A stretch of DNA of 64,000 bases, taken from assembly GCA_026419785.1 (NCBI GenBank), contig JAODTK010005634.1, forward strand, positions 248,001 through 312,000, read 5' to 3'. Below are positions 1-11,440 of this stretch, one piece after another; position 1 is the stretch's first letter, and every line of letters begins with the position of its first letter. The notes beneath the pieces were generated by a model. It did no database searches, was not told where the DNA came from, and was given only the letters and a program-made list of their open reading frames with translations. This DNA is from Sclerodactyla briareus (taxonomy: Eukaryota > Echinodermata > Holothuroidea > Dendrochirotida > Sclerodactylidae). The position numbers and the translations under genes were made by a program.

Positions 1-1120
1 GACTTCATCGTCCAAATTGTCATTACTAGTTTACTACATTTGGTGTGTCGTTAGGTTTGCCATCATCCACAAATGGAAAGTGGGGACTTATTCTAAATTA
101 GGTCCAATACCTAAGCTGTTAATTGAGGCAGTCCTATCCGGCCATCGTATTGAACAATGAAGCATTCATATAAACGGTAGCCTTCTCTTTTTTGTACTCA
201 GAATTCATCCCATAATAGCCTTTTTAAGAAATCAAACGAATAGGAAATAGCAATCAATAAATTCGGCGGCATGAGGATAGCACCAGATAAAGACGTTCAA
301 CTCCCCAATGGGGAGAAGAAAAACACTACTTTCAAACCCCTTTTTTTTCCAATTAGAGTCACTAGGATATGTCAGCAACAACAGTCCCACATGCCTCGCC
401 AGAAACATCACCCTCGTCTTAAACCCCCAGCTAGGTTTTGAAGTACTTCTCACGATTTCCAACAGAAGATTGTGGACATTACAAATTTAAATTAAACATT
501 CGGGAAAATTGACATTACCTGTGATTTGGAAGTCCATTCAAATAACATCTCAACCCCAAACCCTTACACAAGCACTGACGCGACGATTAATCTGGCCCCC
601 ACTTATTCCGGCCCACACTCTACCTCCACGATCGCATTGTTTATTCCATGATGAACAATCGATGGTTTCAAGCCGAATAATGTGAAGCCTATGCCGTTCC
701 TGTTTGGAACGTTGCTTCAACTCAACTTTCTCAAAGCCTTCTGCCCTCAAACATATATCACCTTTCGTCCCACAACGATGTTGGGTTCTCATATAATTTA
801 ATTACTTTAGGTATTCAATACTTAGTAATCAACTGATCAATACAGGGGAAGTTTATTTATGCATTATCTCACGAAATATTTGCATCTCTACACACACCTC
901 TGTATAAGAGCATCCTTCAGTACATTATGTCCCCGCGCAAAACACACGGAAATCGGTGGTGTTGTCAAGCACACTTCTATAAATGCATATTATAGGCTAA
1001 CGGGAGAAACAATCCTTGAACAATTGAGTTACCCTCTTTAGTGAACATCAAGTGCAATTACAGCTAGATTGGTGATGCGGGATAATTGCTCCTAATAAAC
1101 ACGGTTAGGCTATAACCCTA
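1..1120. other. No recognisable gene
   Basis: AT-rich intergenic sequence. The reading frames are short (80 codons or fewer), overlap on both strands and match no family I know. No tandem repeat or RNA gene is visible. Confidence 0.5.
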
Positions 1121-1124
1121 TCTA

Positions 1125-1460
1125 AAAAGACCAATTACCAGGTTTCACACGCAAGCCTATGGGCCCTATTAGGGGAGATGTTATGCGTTGAAACACATTC
1201 TTGTTTATGCCATATTGCAGCACAAAAAGTTATCAACAAAACAGCCTTGACCGCTTCTTCCCTCTGGTGGAATGATGACATAGTGGTATCAGTGACGCTT
1301 TGCAAGCTACAAATTCCATGTTCGAAAATTCCAGCCGTCACAGACGTTTTTTTGCCTGGGGTCTGCACTTGGCTCAGTTGCGATGGGTCTAAGGTCTTGA
1401 TCTCCACTTCCGTGGTTCCGCTGTGATGCAGTTGACCTTTCGGGGTTTCTGGTGGATGAT
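1125..1460 (+). repeat. Dispersed repeat family D, copy 1
   Basis: The core (about 1280-1450) reads in order 'atcagtgacgctttgcaagc', 'ccgtcacagacgttttt', 'cctggg' and 'gtgatgcagttgac'. The same series recurs at 54035-54110 and, in part, at 11040-11150 and 61220-61250. The sequence is not coding in a stable frame. It lies just past the 3' end of the minus-strand LINE at 1600. Family identity is inferred from cross-matching within the window only; it could be a SINE-like or MITE-like unit. Confidence 0.5.
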
Positions 1461-1599
1461 ATTTCTTTGCCTTGTCTTGTCTGGTATCATGCAAACACCA
1501 ACTAGTGGTTATCACTGCAGAGGGACACACACAACAGGCACAAGCTAATTGAAGAGTCTAGTTGAAGATGATGAAGAATTCACAACATCACCAAAAACA

Positions 1600-2750
1600 C
1601 CACAGATATTTAATTCCGCATGGAACTAGATCATTCCAATCTGGAATTGTTTCTGGGCCAAATGACCACTTGAAAACGTGTCGGTATTAACAATAACATG
1701 TCTATATTTAAGTCATTCACTGATGAAGATCGTGTGCGATAGCTATTCTGTACCTCCACAAAATCAGGACCGGTAAAGCCAATATTTCTTAATGGCATTA
1801 TTAAACAGCTTGCGTCGTGCATTGCTCCTTCTCTTCCTGCATAAGTAGGCAAGGCAAGATGTTTGCAGGACACTGCGCCACTGGTTGACCGACGGTGATC
1901 CTTGCAAACCAATCTGCAGCTTTGCGCTGACCATTTCCAGCTTCTTATGTTACAAGCTTTGTATGGAGCCCCAAACTGAGAGCATAATTCCAAACAGGGA
2001 CGACCAAGAGATTTAACAATGTCTTTCGTTTAGTATCACAGTCATACAGATGTCTAAGGATTAGATTGAGGATCTTGTAAGCTTTACCATCTATATTGTT
2101 TATATGAGTTGACCATGGAGCTTTGAAGTGATGGTTACTCCAAGATAGGGATGCTCTTCACCCGTTCAAGGCGAGTAATCGTCAATAACATATTGTAATG
2201 TACCACTTGCCTTTTGTTGGTGACAATCATTGACTTGGATTGTGATGCATGCAGATCGATCTGCCAAGTCTTTACTCCATTGCGAAAAATTAACCAGATC
2301 TTGCTGGAGCATGTAAGTGTCATTGATGCCATTGATGGCTTGGTAGATTATGCATTCATCAGGCAAACATTCTGTAGCGATGCTACAACAGTCGGAATAT
2401 CATTGATGTATATAGAGAACAGCCATGGACCTAGTACTGTACTTGTGGGGACCCCTGATGGCAATTCCCAGAGTGACTTCACACCATTTATGACAACAGG
2501 CTGGGTACGATGGTTCACAACGAAGTATCCAAGTGCGAATGTTGACCCCTAATGGCCGTCATGTTGACTTATGAGCCAGTCGCTTGTTGGAACCTTGTCC
2601 AAAGCGTTAACCTACCATCAGTAATACCCATTTGTCCTGAGCCTTGCAGTCTAGATTCTTTGCTAGAATTCATTTGACAGTTTATAGCCAGTTGGGGATA
2701 TGGGACTTTGCATAAGTCTTTGTCCCGCCGACGTCCACATTCACGTTGCA
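1600..2750 (-). mobile_element. Decayed LINE reverse transcriptase (CR1/L2/Jockey-like)
   Basis: Read on the minus strand, short frames joined across frameshifts give the order of a non-LTR reverse transcriptase: a motif A remnant 'ALDKVPTSDWL' (about 2580-2610), a motif B region 'SGVPTSTVLGPWLFSIYIND' (about 2400-2465), the catalytic-loop region near 2351-2367, then 'INGINDTYMLQQDLVNFSQW' (about 2275-2340) and the thumb region with 'GVTITSKL' and 'LVVPVWNYALS'-like text (1950-2140). The catalytic FADD motif reads about LPDE, so the enzyme is dead here. There are many stops and frameshifts and no endonuclease domain, so the copy is 5'-truncated. The RT assignment is firm; the clade is inferred. 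Confidence 0.8.
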
Positions 2751-2770
2751 ACTTGATCTTAAAGCTACTA

Positions 2771-2800
2771 CTAGGATCCGAGAAGTTGGTTGGATCCTAG
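2771..2800. repeat. Perfect 9-bp inverted repeat
   Basis: CTAGGATCC (2771-2779) and GGATCCTAG (2792-2800) are exact reverse complements around a 12-base loop. The hairpin sits between the LINE 5' end and a family D repeat, so it may be a terminal or junction feature. That role is inference. Confidence 0.5.
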
Positions 2801-2814
2801 ATTAACCGGGATGT

Positions 2815-2995
2815 CCTTCAGAGGGGAGACGTGCATAGCAGTTGGGATGGTTACGGACGAACGGACGACCCTCACTCGCTATATCGAAACCTTGTCGAGA
2901 AGAGGAGGCGAGTTATCGCAGGTGCTCATCCACCACGATCAATACGGCCGAGGTTCCTTGATGAATCCTTACTTTGGCTCCTGTGCCCTGATTCA
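2815..2995. repeat. Dispersed repeat family D, copy 2 (inverted relative to copy at 54100)
   Basis: The stretch containing 'aggcgagttatcgc', 'tgctcatcca' and 'ttccttgatga' matches, in order and spacing, the reverse complement of 54110-54235. A shorter match is the 'gtcgagaagagaaggcgag' stretch at 11388-11406. Confidence 0.65.
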
Positions 2996-3007
2996 AATCA
3001 CACGAAA

Positions 3008-3290
3008 TATCCTACTCCTCTTTACGCTCGGTCTTCTCCTACGTCCCCTTCCCCCCTTCCTACCCTACTACTACTTCTTATTTCCACCCTCTGTTTCTAT
3101 TTCACACATTTCAAATCCTAATTCTGTCATGCCGATCTCACTCTCTTATTTCTTCTCCTTCGTTACTTCCCCTCTTCGTCGTCCGTCTTTCTTGTTTGCC
3201 CGTCTTTTACTCCATATTTATTCTCCTTTCCCTTTCTTTTCTTTCTCTCCGTTGTTTTCCTCTCATCATCTGTCCTGGTCCCTTTCTTCA
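3008..3290 (+). repeat. Pyrimidine-rich (CT) tract
   Basis: About 280 bases are almost purely C and T on this strand, with runs such as 'cttccccccttcctaccc' and repeated 'ttctcctt/tttctt' words. The long open frame across it (2790-3296) is a by-product of composition, rich in Ser, Phe, Leu and Pro. The tract runs directly into the minisatellite that starts at 3291. Confidence 0.7.
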
Positions 3291-4330
3291 GCATAATGTA
3301 TAAATTAGTACTCACCCAATGTATCACTAAATTATCATCATCATCAACAATCCTCAGCATATGTATTAATTAGTAACTCCTCAATTGTTTTACCATCATT
3401 ATCATCAATCCTCAGACCTTGCATCTGTATCAATTACTCACCCAATTGTTATACCATCATTATCACATCAATCCATCCTCAGACCTATGCATATGTTTCA
3501 ATTAGTACCTGCCTCAACCCGATTTGTTTATCACTATCATTATCATCATCCACAATCCTGCACCAGAATGTAACAATTAGTACTCACCCCAATTTTTATT
3601 ACCATCATTATCATCTCATCCTCAGACCTATGCATATGTATCAATTTACCCCGTCCACCCGATTTTTTATCAATATTATCATCATCCCCATCTCACATCT
3701 GTTCAATTAGTACCACAAACGTCCCCAATGTATTTTACCATCATTATCATCATCCACATTCCTCAGCATATGTTCATTAGTACACTCACCCAATTTTTAT
3801 TACCATCATTATCACATCAAATCACCTCAACCTATGGCATATGTATCCATTAGTACCCTCACCTCACCCGATGTTATCACTATCATTATCATCATCCACA
3901 TCCTCAGCATATGTTATCAATTAGTACCCCACATCACCCATTGTTATTACCATCAATTATCATCATCATCATCCTCAGACCTATGAATTTATCATAGTAA
4001 CCCTCACCCAATTGTATTCCAACTATCATTATCACATCATCATCCACAATCCTCCTCAGCAAATGTATCAATTAGTACCTCACCCCAATTGTTATTACCA
4101 TCATTACTCATCATCATCCACAGTCCTCCTCAATAATGTCTCCATTAGTCCTCACCTTCACCCAATGTGTTTAATTACCATCCATGATCATCATCATCCA
4201 CAGTCCTCAGCATATGTATCAATTAGTACCCTCACCCAATTGTTATACCATCATTAATCATCAAATCATCCCATCCTCAGCATCTGTATCAACGTAGTAA
4301 CTCAACCTGCGCAATTGTTATCACTCTCAC
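3291..4330 (+). repeat. Minisatellite, about 58-80-bp unit, about 15 copies
   Basis: Each unit reads 'cctcagcatatgtatcaatt', then 'agtaccctcacccaat', then 'taccatcattatcatcatcc'. Unit starts fall near 3291, 3356, 3414, 3479, 3559, 3623 and onwards to 4276. Copies differ mainly by small indels, including variable (ATC)n runs, which suggests slippage or base-calling errors. The 60-80-codon frames inside it (His/Tyr/Ser rich) are not genes. Confidence 0.85.
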
Positions 4331-4339
4331 CTATCAGTG

Positions 4340-4495
4340 TTTGTGTCCAGAAACCGACACCTCCGATCCGAGACCGAGATCGAGACCCGAGGGTGTCCGA
4401 TACCGAGATCGAGACCGAGACCAGGAGCACAACTCGAACCGAGACCCGAGACAGCACTGTCCGAGAGGCCGAGATCGAGACCGAGACCGGATTAT
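4340..4495 (+). repeat. Hexameric GAGACC/GAGATC repeat block
   Basis: The words 'gagaccgagatcgagacc', 'cgagacccgag' and 'gagatcgagaccgagaccgg' recur with 6-bp periodicity over about 150 bp. Translations are low complexity in every frame (RDRDRD, ETEIET, RSRPRP), so the frames here are not independent genes. A related block is at 5778-5920. Confidence 0.75.
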
Positions 4496-4499
4496 TTAG

Positions 4500-5770
4500 T
4501 TTATCGGGCACAATCAAAGTCCGCAACTGTATTGTAGGCCTATTTACATTCACATGCTCTATTTTTTTGACATGATAGACAAACCCTGCTCATTGATACA
4601 TTGGCGTTTTCTATGATCCACAAGCGACAAGGAATAGTCACCCACGAGCCTAATCATGGGTAGTGCCATGTGCAATGCACATTGCACGCCAGCCCACCCC
4701 ATATCCCCCCCCCCCCCTCCCCCAGTTCCCAAATTCGCGGTGAAGCCATGACCAAATGTACCACCCCTCAATCATCATTTTAACAATAAATGTCTCAATA
4801 AGAATTGAGAAGACCCGCCCAAGATGTCCGACTGGACTAGGCATTCACAGTACTGAATTGGTACTGTGTACAACACGGAAACCTTTGAACAATGCACTGC
4901 CATCATAAACCCCCCTCATCACCTCTTCACTTGGTCTATCCTTCTCTTGGCCATGGGAGGCATTTTCTTTTCTTCATCCTCATTCAAGCAAACATTCAGA
5001 ATTACTAACAGACAGCTTCCTAAACCAGGAAGTTATTGATCATCTCTCTCTCAGTCTCTGTCGTCCAATTAGATTATTAGATCGTACCCCCCCCCCCCCC
5101 AAACCACCACCCCCAGGACACTCTGCTTTCCCTATATGTGCCAGGTGGGGCGCTATTGGGTCTCCTCCATAGCCCCCTCCCTAGATTCCAAAACCCATCC
5201 CTACTTTACCCCTTCGACTTCATTTGGCCCATTAGCGTGGTCCTATGATTGCGATGAACCAATTTCATTTTCATAATCATGTACTATCACGTTTATTTCT
5301 CACTGTAGGCCAAGTGAATTCTTGCCAAACTGTGATAAAAACAAATGCGCAAATGTGAATTCATTGTGTTAATCATCATTGAATTCATTGGATAAAAACA
5401 ACTGGTTAATAGGCCTAACAATACGGGTTTGAAAATCGTGGAAGCTACAGGATACTTTTCAGGTTGAACGACACATACAATGATTTTGGAACAATTTTTG
5501 GCTAATGCCTTATATATTCACTGTCAATACAGGCATTTTTGAAGTGAACCAACAAAATCGTTACCAGGCTTCTGACACCATGCTACATTACTGTGCTACT
5601 GTGAGTGACTGCCACAAGTTGAAGCTAGCAACATAACTGGCCCTGGGCGTTCCCACTTTGACCAAGTTAAAGGCCCCCTCCACTTGCTAGTTCATCGCAA
5701 AACTCAACACGTGAATTGCAGGATGTTTTTTTTTTCACTGACCTAAAATGTTTCCAAGGAAAATAACAAC
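4500..5770. other. No gene; two C-homopolymer tracts
   Basis: Only short overlapping frames are seen. C-runs occur near 4704-4720 and 5088-5101. AGGCCTA words occur at 4536 and 5411. I see nothing else. Confidence 0.45.
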
Positions 5771-5777
5771 ACAAATA

Positions 5778-5936
5778 TTTTTTGCTGGTCTCGCATGCAG
5801 ACCGGAAGAATTTCCGAGACCAGAATTGTTCAGACCGAACCGAGATCGGGCCCACATGTGTCGAGACCGAGATCGGACCGAGACCAGCAAAAAACTGGTC
5901 TCGAGACCGGTCCGAGACCGGGGGGGGGGGGGGGGG
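5778..5936. repeat. Inverted repeat with GAGACC words and a G17 tract
   Basis: A 16-base arm (5778-5793, TTTTTTGCTGGTCTCG) has its exact reverse complement at 5879-5894. The 85 bases between are built from GAGACC/GAGATC words like the block at 4340-4495. It is followed by the self-complementary 'ggtctcgagacc' (5897-5908) and a run of about 17 G (5920-5936). It could fold as a long hairpin, or be a small MITE-like element. No transposase is encoded. Confidence 0.75.
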
Positions 5937-6040
5937 ATACCGGCCATCGGACACTACAACATTGCTCACCTATCATCATCTCTTCATCCACAGTCCCGTG
6001 TAAATTTTCGACAATCTAACACGATAGCAGCATGTCTTAG
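5937..6040 (+). promoter_or_regulatory. Probable 5' untranslated sequence and splice acceptor of Amt
   Basis: A pyrimidine-rich stretch ending in 'catccacag' (about 5985-5994) precedes the first ATG of the Amt frame by about 46 bases. It looks like a 3' splice site ending a 5'-UTR intron. No TATA box or initiator is recognisable, so the promoter is not located. Confidence 0.35.
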
Positions 6041-6584
6041 ATGGATACCCACGTCAACTCGACCGGACGTGACCAGAGTTCGCTGCAGGAAATCGTGGGG
6101 TCACTGGATGACGCCACTTGATCCTGACCAGTGCCTTCATTATTTTCACGATGCAGTCGGGGTTCGGTCTCCTCGATTCCGGGGAGCGTCTCGTGTCAAG
6201 AACTAGGTCACTATCATGGTCAAGAACGCTGTAGACGTCCTCTTCGGCGGGATCAAGCTACTGATGGCTGGGTTTGGCCTCAGCTACTGGGTAGACGGGT
6301 AGTCAAAACCAATTCATTGGGGGTCAGCCACTTCTCTTTCCCCTACATCGGGTACGCGTGTAGAGCGCCACCTCTACTCGCTGTTCTTCTTTAAGACCCT
6401 CGTTTGCCACGACGGCGACGAACATTGTAGTCGGCGCTATTGCTGAGAGGACGAAGGTGGGGCCCTTTGAGGCTACATTCTCCTTCTCCTTCTTTAAATA
6501 CCTTCATCTACTGCTTTTCCCCTCACATTGGCATTGGAACGCGCGAGCCCTGGTTCAAGCAACTTGGAGTCACCGACATCGCGG
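6041..6584 (+). CDS. Amt: Ammonium transporter (Amt), exon A: N-terminus and first helices
   Basis: Amt/Mep/Rh proteins are trimeric membrane channels that conduct ammonium or ammonia. From ATG 6041 the frame gives MDTHVNSTG..., a short extracellular N-terminus with an N-glycosylation-like NST, then 'DDAT'. After a one-base shift at about 6119 it continues as ILTSAFIIFTMQSGFGLLDS, then VTIMVKNAVDVLFGG (6207-6251) and MAGFGLSYW (about 6264-6290), all classic Amt helix 1-2 motifs. Downstream are FATTATNIVVGAIAERTKVG (6403-6462) and WFKQLGVTDIAG (about 6551-6584). A good donor, G|GTGAGT, follows 6584. Oddities: at least four single-base indels, and a TAG at 6204-6206 where Glu is expected. Family identity is firm; whether the gene works is open. 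Confidence 0.88.
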
Positions 6585-6639
6585 GTGAGTAACTGTCCTG
6601 AAACCAGATGCTGGTCATAGCCCTAATAATAGGCGTCAA

Positions 6640-6740
6640 CATGGGCGTCACAGGTGGGGACGGGGGGACATGTCCACCCTCCCCCACTTTCAAATAGGGG
6701 GGATATCATATCGTTGTTGGTCCCCTCCACTTTTCTCCGG
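6640..6740 (+). repeat. Short dispersed repeat, inverted copy at 40690-40790
   Basis: 'ggggacggggggacatgtcc' followed by a C-rich stretch, 'cccccactttcaaa' and 'gatatcatatc' matches the reverse complement of 40710-40785. It lies in the first Amt intron. Confidence 0.55.
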
Positions 6741-6769
6741 ACCGTAATAAAACAAAAAATAGGCACATT

Positions 6770-7640
6770 CACGATTTTGTAATCCCTCCTAACTGTTTCA
6801 ATCTTTGTCTAACCAAACAATAAGTCGCGTTGGAAATTGTCTAAGTCCACTAATTCCGGTGCGGACCCCGGGTGAGGATCTGTAACCCCGACTAGGGCCG
6901 AATTGAAAGGATTACCCATTTTTCATACCGATTTCTCGAATTTTAAACCATACACCAAAATGCATATTTTTTCGCAAGCGCAATGGCGTTTTCTTCCAGG
7001 CGTTGTAGGTTAAATATGCGATGTAGTGCTTCGAATCATTTTGTTTCACGTCGAATAATTTAAAGAAGCCTTGGGGGCAGACTGCTCCTCCCCCCCCCCA
7101 CCCCCCCATTTTTTTCCTGAGATAAAACTTCGGCGAAAATTCGTGGATATTTGGGAAGGAAAAAAGCAAGGAAAAAATTCTGACGTTTTGCAGACTGTTT
7201 CGATAAAATGCACGAAAACATGCAATTTCCGGTAGTTTCTAGTGACCTGACTATTGGTGTTCCCGACGCCTATGGTTTTTCCTTCATGTTCGATCCCACC
7301 GAGACCGTTCGGTAACCCCTGGATCCCTCGCAAAACAAGTAGAAGCCAGAGTAAAAAGGTAATAAAAAAAAACCCCCCAAATACAAGGTATGATATTCGT
7401 ATCTCTTCGTAGGCACAATGCAACCTATTTTGTTCTTTCTTTTATTCAAACACAATCACCGGTAGATGGGTGGCGATTGAGCCTGGCACGTGCCGTTCCC
7501 GTCGATCTGGAAGGTAGGAAATCTCTGCATTTTCTTATTACGCCTTCGCGCCAACCGTGTCCGCCGCTTAGATGTCATTTGCATTCGATGTCTCCCGCCT
7601 CTACTTTTCGAAACGGTCCGACCCCTTGGCGTCAATCCCA
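6770..7640. repeat. Dispersed repeat family C, copy 1
   Basis: About 850 bp that reappears inverted at 37250-38090. Shared landmarks in order are 'tccactaattccggtgcgg', 'actagggccga', the C-tract with 'gcagactgctcctccccc', 'cattttatcgaaa' (inverted) and 'cgcttagatgt.atttgcattcgatgt'. It has no long conserved frame, no terminal repeats that I can see and no transposase. It fills most of the intron between exons A and B. Confidence 0.7.
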
Positions 7641-7762
7641 ATGCAAATGAAAAACGATACGATGTTAGTTTTTCTGATGTTTTATGTGCTATTGAAACCT
7701 TCGCTCACCGCTAACACTCTGACTCGCGAGTAATATTGAATCATAACCCCAACTCACCGGAG

Positions 7763-7900
7763 CCTCCCACCGTTCTCTAGTAGCGGTGTCACAGGACTGT
7801 TGCTACTATCATGCTTGGACCGAGGACAGGAAGTTCATGAGACAGCGACTGCAGGAAGATGGATCACCAACCAACGCGGTTTTAGGATTGTTATGCTGTG
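7763..7900 (+). CDS. Amt: Amt exon B: GVTGLVATIMLGPR to LWW
   Basis: Two overlapping frames together give (S)GVTGL, VATIMLGPRTG, FMRQRLQEDGSPTNAVLGLL and a final L-W: the Amt segment after the first pore histidine, up to the conserved LWWGW motif. At least three single-base shifts are needed (about 7812, 7831 and 7892). The donor reads G|GTAGTG at 7901. The exon ends two bases into a Trp codon, and exon C at 32687 supplies the missing base and the next Trp. The start is uncertain: AG at 7761-7762 or 7779-7780 could serve, and the VVH motif with the first twin histidine is scrambled here. Confidence 0.8.
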
Positions 7901-9823
7901 GTAGTGTTTATGTTTACTTTCAGGGAGTGCGATTTTTCCCAAACCAAGCTTCCATTCCGATTAATCCTTACGTCGCTCGTCAGCACCGATGATATTTAGC
8001 TGCAACAGTCAGTACTCGCGCTTACCCAAACTTCGCGGCGCCCTTGGCCTGAATAACCGTAAGAGAACAAAGTGTTTTCGATGTACCGTTAAGACTCGTC
8101 CATTGTATCTCTATCAGAATGTCCATGCTCCTTCGCCGTGGCGATGCAACCATTTCCCTCAAAACAGTAATAGGTTGACAACATTAATGCCGAATCGCCA
8201 CAGCGTGTTTCCTGTCAATGTCACATCCCGTCTTAATTCTGCACATTGTTGCTTGGTGTTCTTGGTATTTTGAGGCGTCGCCAGTTCATTCGAAGGGACC
8301 AAAGCCACGTAAACTATTGAGCTGGAACATAAGTTTCAATCATTTATTGGGTCATAGCGTACGAGTCGTCACCTTGTTAAAAATTCGAAAAACAGACGAA
8401 CTAGGGAAATGGGAGTTCAGAGAATAATCATTTGATAAGATTACTACATTATTTTATATTTGATATCAAAACGAATATTGATGAGACATATTAGAAATAA
8501 ATGGTTTCGTTACAGTAATAGAACCAACCGATTTGATTGTCTGCGTATTTGCTCTCCTAATTTTTGTTTCAAATTGTTTTTGTCAGCAGCTCGAGCGCAT
8601 TCAATGTGGACATTCGCGAGTTATTATGATTTTCCCCTTCATGCGTCATATAGCTACTTCGAAATATTTTATGACTATTGGTCGTTTATCACTGTTTTTT
8701 TTGTTTAGGCCAATATGGATTAGCATGAGTGTTACGAGGTGGTAGTCCACTTTTTTTTAACCTTCGTTTTACTCGTCGTCATCTACGAATGTTACCCGAT
8801 TTACCCCTTCGAGACCGGAAAAACGTATGATTTCGCCGGAAGTCAGTACTTCAAGTGATTTCATTACGGCTGATTCATTTTACCAATTGGGTCGGGTTTA
8901 ACGATGTCTTCTCGGCATGCGAATATGAATTGAATCACATGTCGGTTCACTGAAGGAAAAATGACAAGGGGGGGGGGCGGCGTCAATAATGTCATGATTC
9001 GGGGGGTCGGTCCACTAATGTTCATGATTTGTTGATGGATGCAGGGGTGCCGAATTTCGTTAGCTGAGGGCCTAGTCTGAAGAAATCATTCACAAAAACA
9101 GAACAGTGGTAACGAAATGGATGCCCTTTTATACTATACATCTACAGTCGATTACAAGATTCATTAGGAGAATACGAGTCTCACAGAGTTGGTTTGATAG
9201 GTTGCGTTCCACATAGTCCCATTACAAGTGTTAAACAGTCCCTGCACATACATATGGTCAGAAGTGCTTGTGGAGCAAACCCACCGTTACTGCGTTCCGC
9301 GTCCGAGGAATCGTACCGACGGAGATCAGATAAGATTAGTCGGTAGGAGTTTCAGACTGTTGCTCGCGAAAAATTTTGGTTCGAATTCACTACAGCCAAT
9401 CGGCTTCCCCGTTAGTTCCTCGAACAAGACCATGCATCTCTTCACCCGGTGTTATAATTAGGAGTTGGGAGATCTTGAGTACGCTGCATAGCTTCTGTCA
9501 CATAATCTCCAGATTGTGGGAGTGAGTGCGCATCAGTATCCGAGAAATATCTGTGAAGCGTTTTGGTCACTTCGGTGGACGCAGATATATATCATCATCA
9601 GTCATTATTTAGGGCTGAATGCAAATTAATGTACAATGGCAAATGTAGTACATAAACGGAAGAGTGTGTTTTCAGGGTGCGTCATCTAACGATTTATGTC
9701 GGGTTCTTGCATCCAAGAACATGCCAAGTGTCCGGAGGTCGTAATTGGTCGCAGAGATAAAAACAGGGTATGCGTAAGTCATTATACGTTTATATCCGTC
9801 ATTATATTCCCGCAACACTGTAA
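7901..9823. other. Start of a 24.8-kb Amt intron; no gene seen
   Basis: Intronic by position between exons B and C. Only short, unrecognised frames. A G-run is near 8968-8976, and there is an imperfect local duplication of 'aat.atgttcatgatt' at 8985-9035. Nothing else is supported. Confidence 0.5.
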
Positions 9824-10351
9824 GAGTTCGGGGATATTATGGTATTGGGGGGTGTAGCCGCCGTCTCCGCCGCTGCCGCAGCCGCCGGAAACTCCAGGCA
9901 TTAGCGCAATAACTCTTTAACGCTTTATCCGATTGATCTGAAACTTGGTACACATGTCGTCCTAGCAAAATCTCGGATGAGTTCGAAAGTGGGCGTCACT
10001 GCGTGTTTGCTGCCCTCTACTTTGCAGGTTTTGAACGAAAAAACAGAGTTGGTCCAATTTACACGAAACTTGGTGGGTGGGGACAAAAAATGGTCCAGAA
10101 AAACATGATGGTGATTTCAAGGTCACCAGAGGTCAAATTTGTGTTTTATTCGAGATTTTTCTAACTTCGGATTTGAACGAAACTTGGAGAATGTGAATTA
10201 CAGTTGGTCTTGAACAACAGGTAGGGCCATTTCAGAGTCACCAGAGGGGAATGGACATAAACTTCAATGTGCTTTCTCCAAACGAGGTCAACAAGGCCAT
10301 TTCTGCGGGGATATACACGCCGGTGGTTTACCCGCCTGCACATGTCTAGTT
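9824..10351 (+). repeat. Dispersed repeat family A, copy 1
   Basis: About 530 bp opening with 'ggatattatggtattggggg' and a CCG-rich block, then 'ccgattgatctgaaacttgg', 'tctcggatgagttcgaaagt', 'gctgccctctactttgcagg' and ending 'acccgcctgcacatgtctag'. The same order is found at 33551-34020 and, inverted, at 44182-44665. It has no consistent long frame, no obvious terminal inverted repeats and no A/B boxes. It behaves as a mobile, non-autonomous repeat of unknown class. Confidence 0.75.
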
Positions 10352-11029
10352 GAAATATAATATAACGAGCTCTGAGTAAGCCAACGTATGTTATTATTTA
10401 TACGTGATCAGTGCAATTGTGTATTTAATCATATCTTTGCGAATATCTCGATATGTCGTGCTCGAAGCTTCGCCACACTGCTATGAATATTTGTTTGTTT
10501 TTTTTGTTTTTTTTTCATTTAACAAATATGGCAATCGAAAATGGGCTAACATAATTGGGTCAGATGAGTCTTCGCTCCAGTTGATCATTTGCACTTTTGT
10601 ATTGCTAAGATCAATTTTGGGCAATAAGTTCTTTTGTCTTATGTTCTCGAACAACGTTTGAACGAAACAGAACAATAAACATACCGTTAATAATGCTAAT
10701 CATGCTGCAGCAATAATTGGGTTAACTAAGGAGAGCAGGAGATAAGCAGAATGAACGAGCGACGGCGGAGAGAGGTCGACAGCCTGACCCGATACCGCGG
10801 GCGCGGGAAAGCTTGAGAGAAGGACTGAAAAAAAACTGTGCCCCCAAGCTAATTCCTAGTTATCCGAGGTTAGCCAAACTGATGTGGGAACAGAGTAAGG
10901 ACAGGGTTGGGGAAACGCTCGTGGAAAACAGAAGGGAGAATCTGAAAGACCAGCATTTGGTACGGAGAAATATAAGTCCATAATGAATGGAAATGGAAAC
11001 TAAGACATTGGAGCTATGATGGAAGGAGT
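10352..11029. other. No gene seen
   Basis: Intronic by position. Purine-rich patch at 10730-10850. No recognisable coding or RNA feature. Confidence 0.45.
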
Positions 11030-11440
11030 GGTGAGGGTATAAGTGACGCTTCGCAAGCAATTATTTCGATTAGTACTAGTTGCATTTGCGAAGGGCGAGA
11101 TCTTGGTCCTCACTTTAATGGTTCAGCTGTGATGTAGTTGACTTGTGGATTTCTGGGGATCGGGGGGTTGGGGGGGGGGGGGGGGGGGGTCCAGGGTATT
11201 TGCAATAAGTTTCGTCGGCCGCTGTGAGCAGTCACGTTGGACTCGTGTCTTCTGCTTCGCCGGATTTCGAGGAAGTGGGCGGATTCTGGAGTTCACTTAC
11301 CACATTTTCCAAAGGGGACCAAAAAATGGCGGTCACAGGAGCAGGTTGGAATCGGTTACATCCCTGCCTCGATATTATCTGAGCACTAGTCGAGAAGAGA
11401 AGGCGAGCCTTAACTGACTTCCTGAACCCGTAGAAAATTA
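11030..11440 (+). repeat. Dispersed repeat family D, copy 3, with a long G tract
   Basis: Matches copy 1 at 'agtgacgctt.gcaag' and 'gctgtgatg.agttgac' and copy 2 at 'gtcgagaagag.aggcgag'. It contains a G-rich run at 11161-11190. The Gly-rich frame across it is compositional. Confidence 0.5.

Noticed and set aside
2790-3296. 168-codon plus-strand frame
   Set aside because: Produced by the pyrimidine tract and a family D repeat; low-complexity Ser/Phe/Leu/Pro text with no domain.
4337-4575. Arg/Asp/Glu-rich open frames on both strands
   Set aside because: Translations of the GAGACC hexamer repeat.
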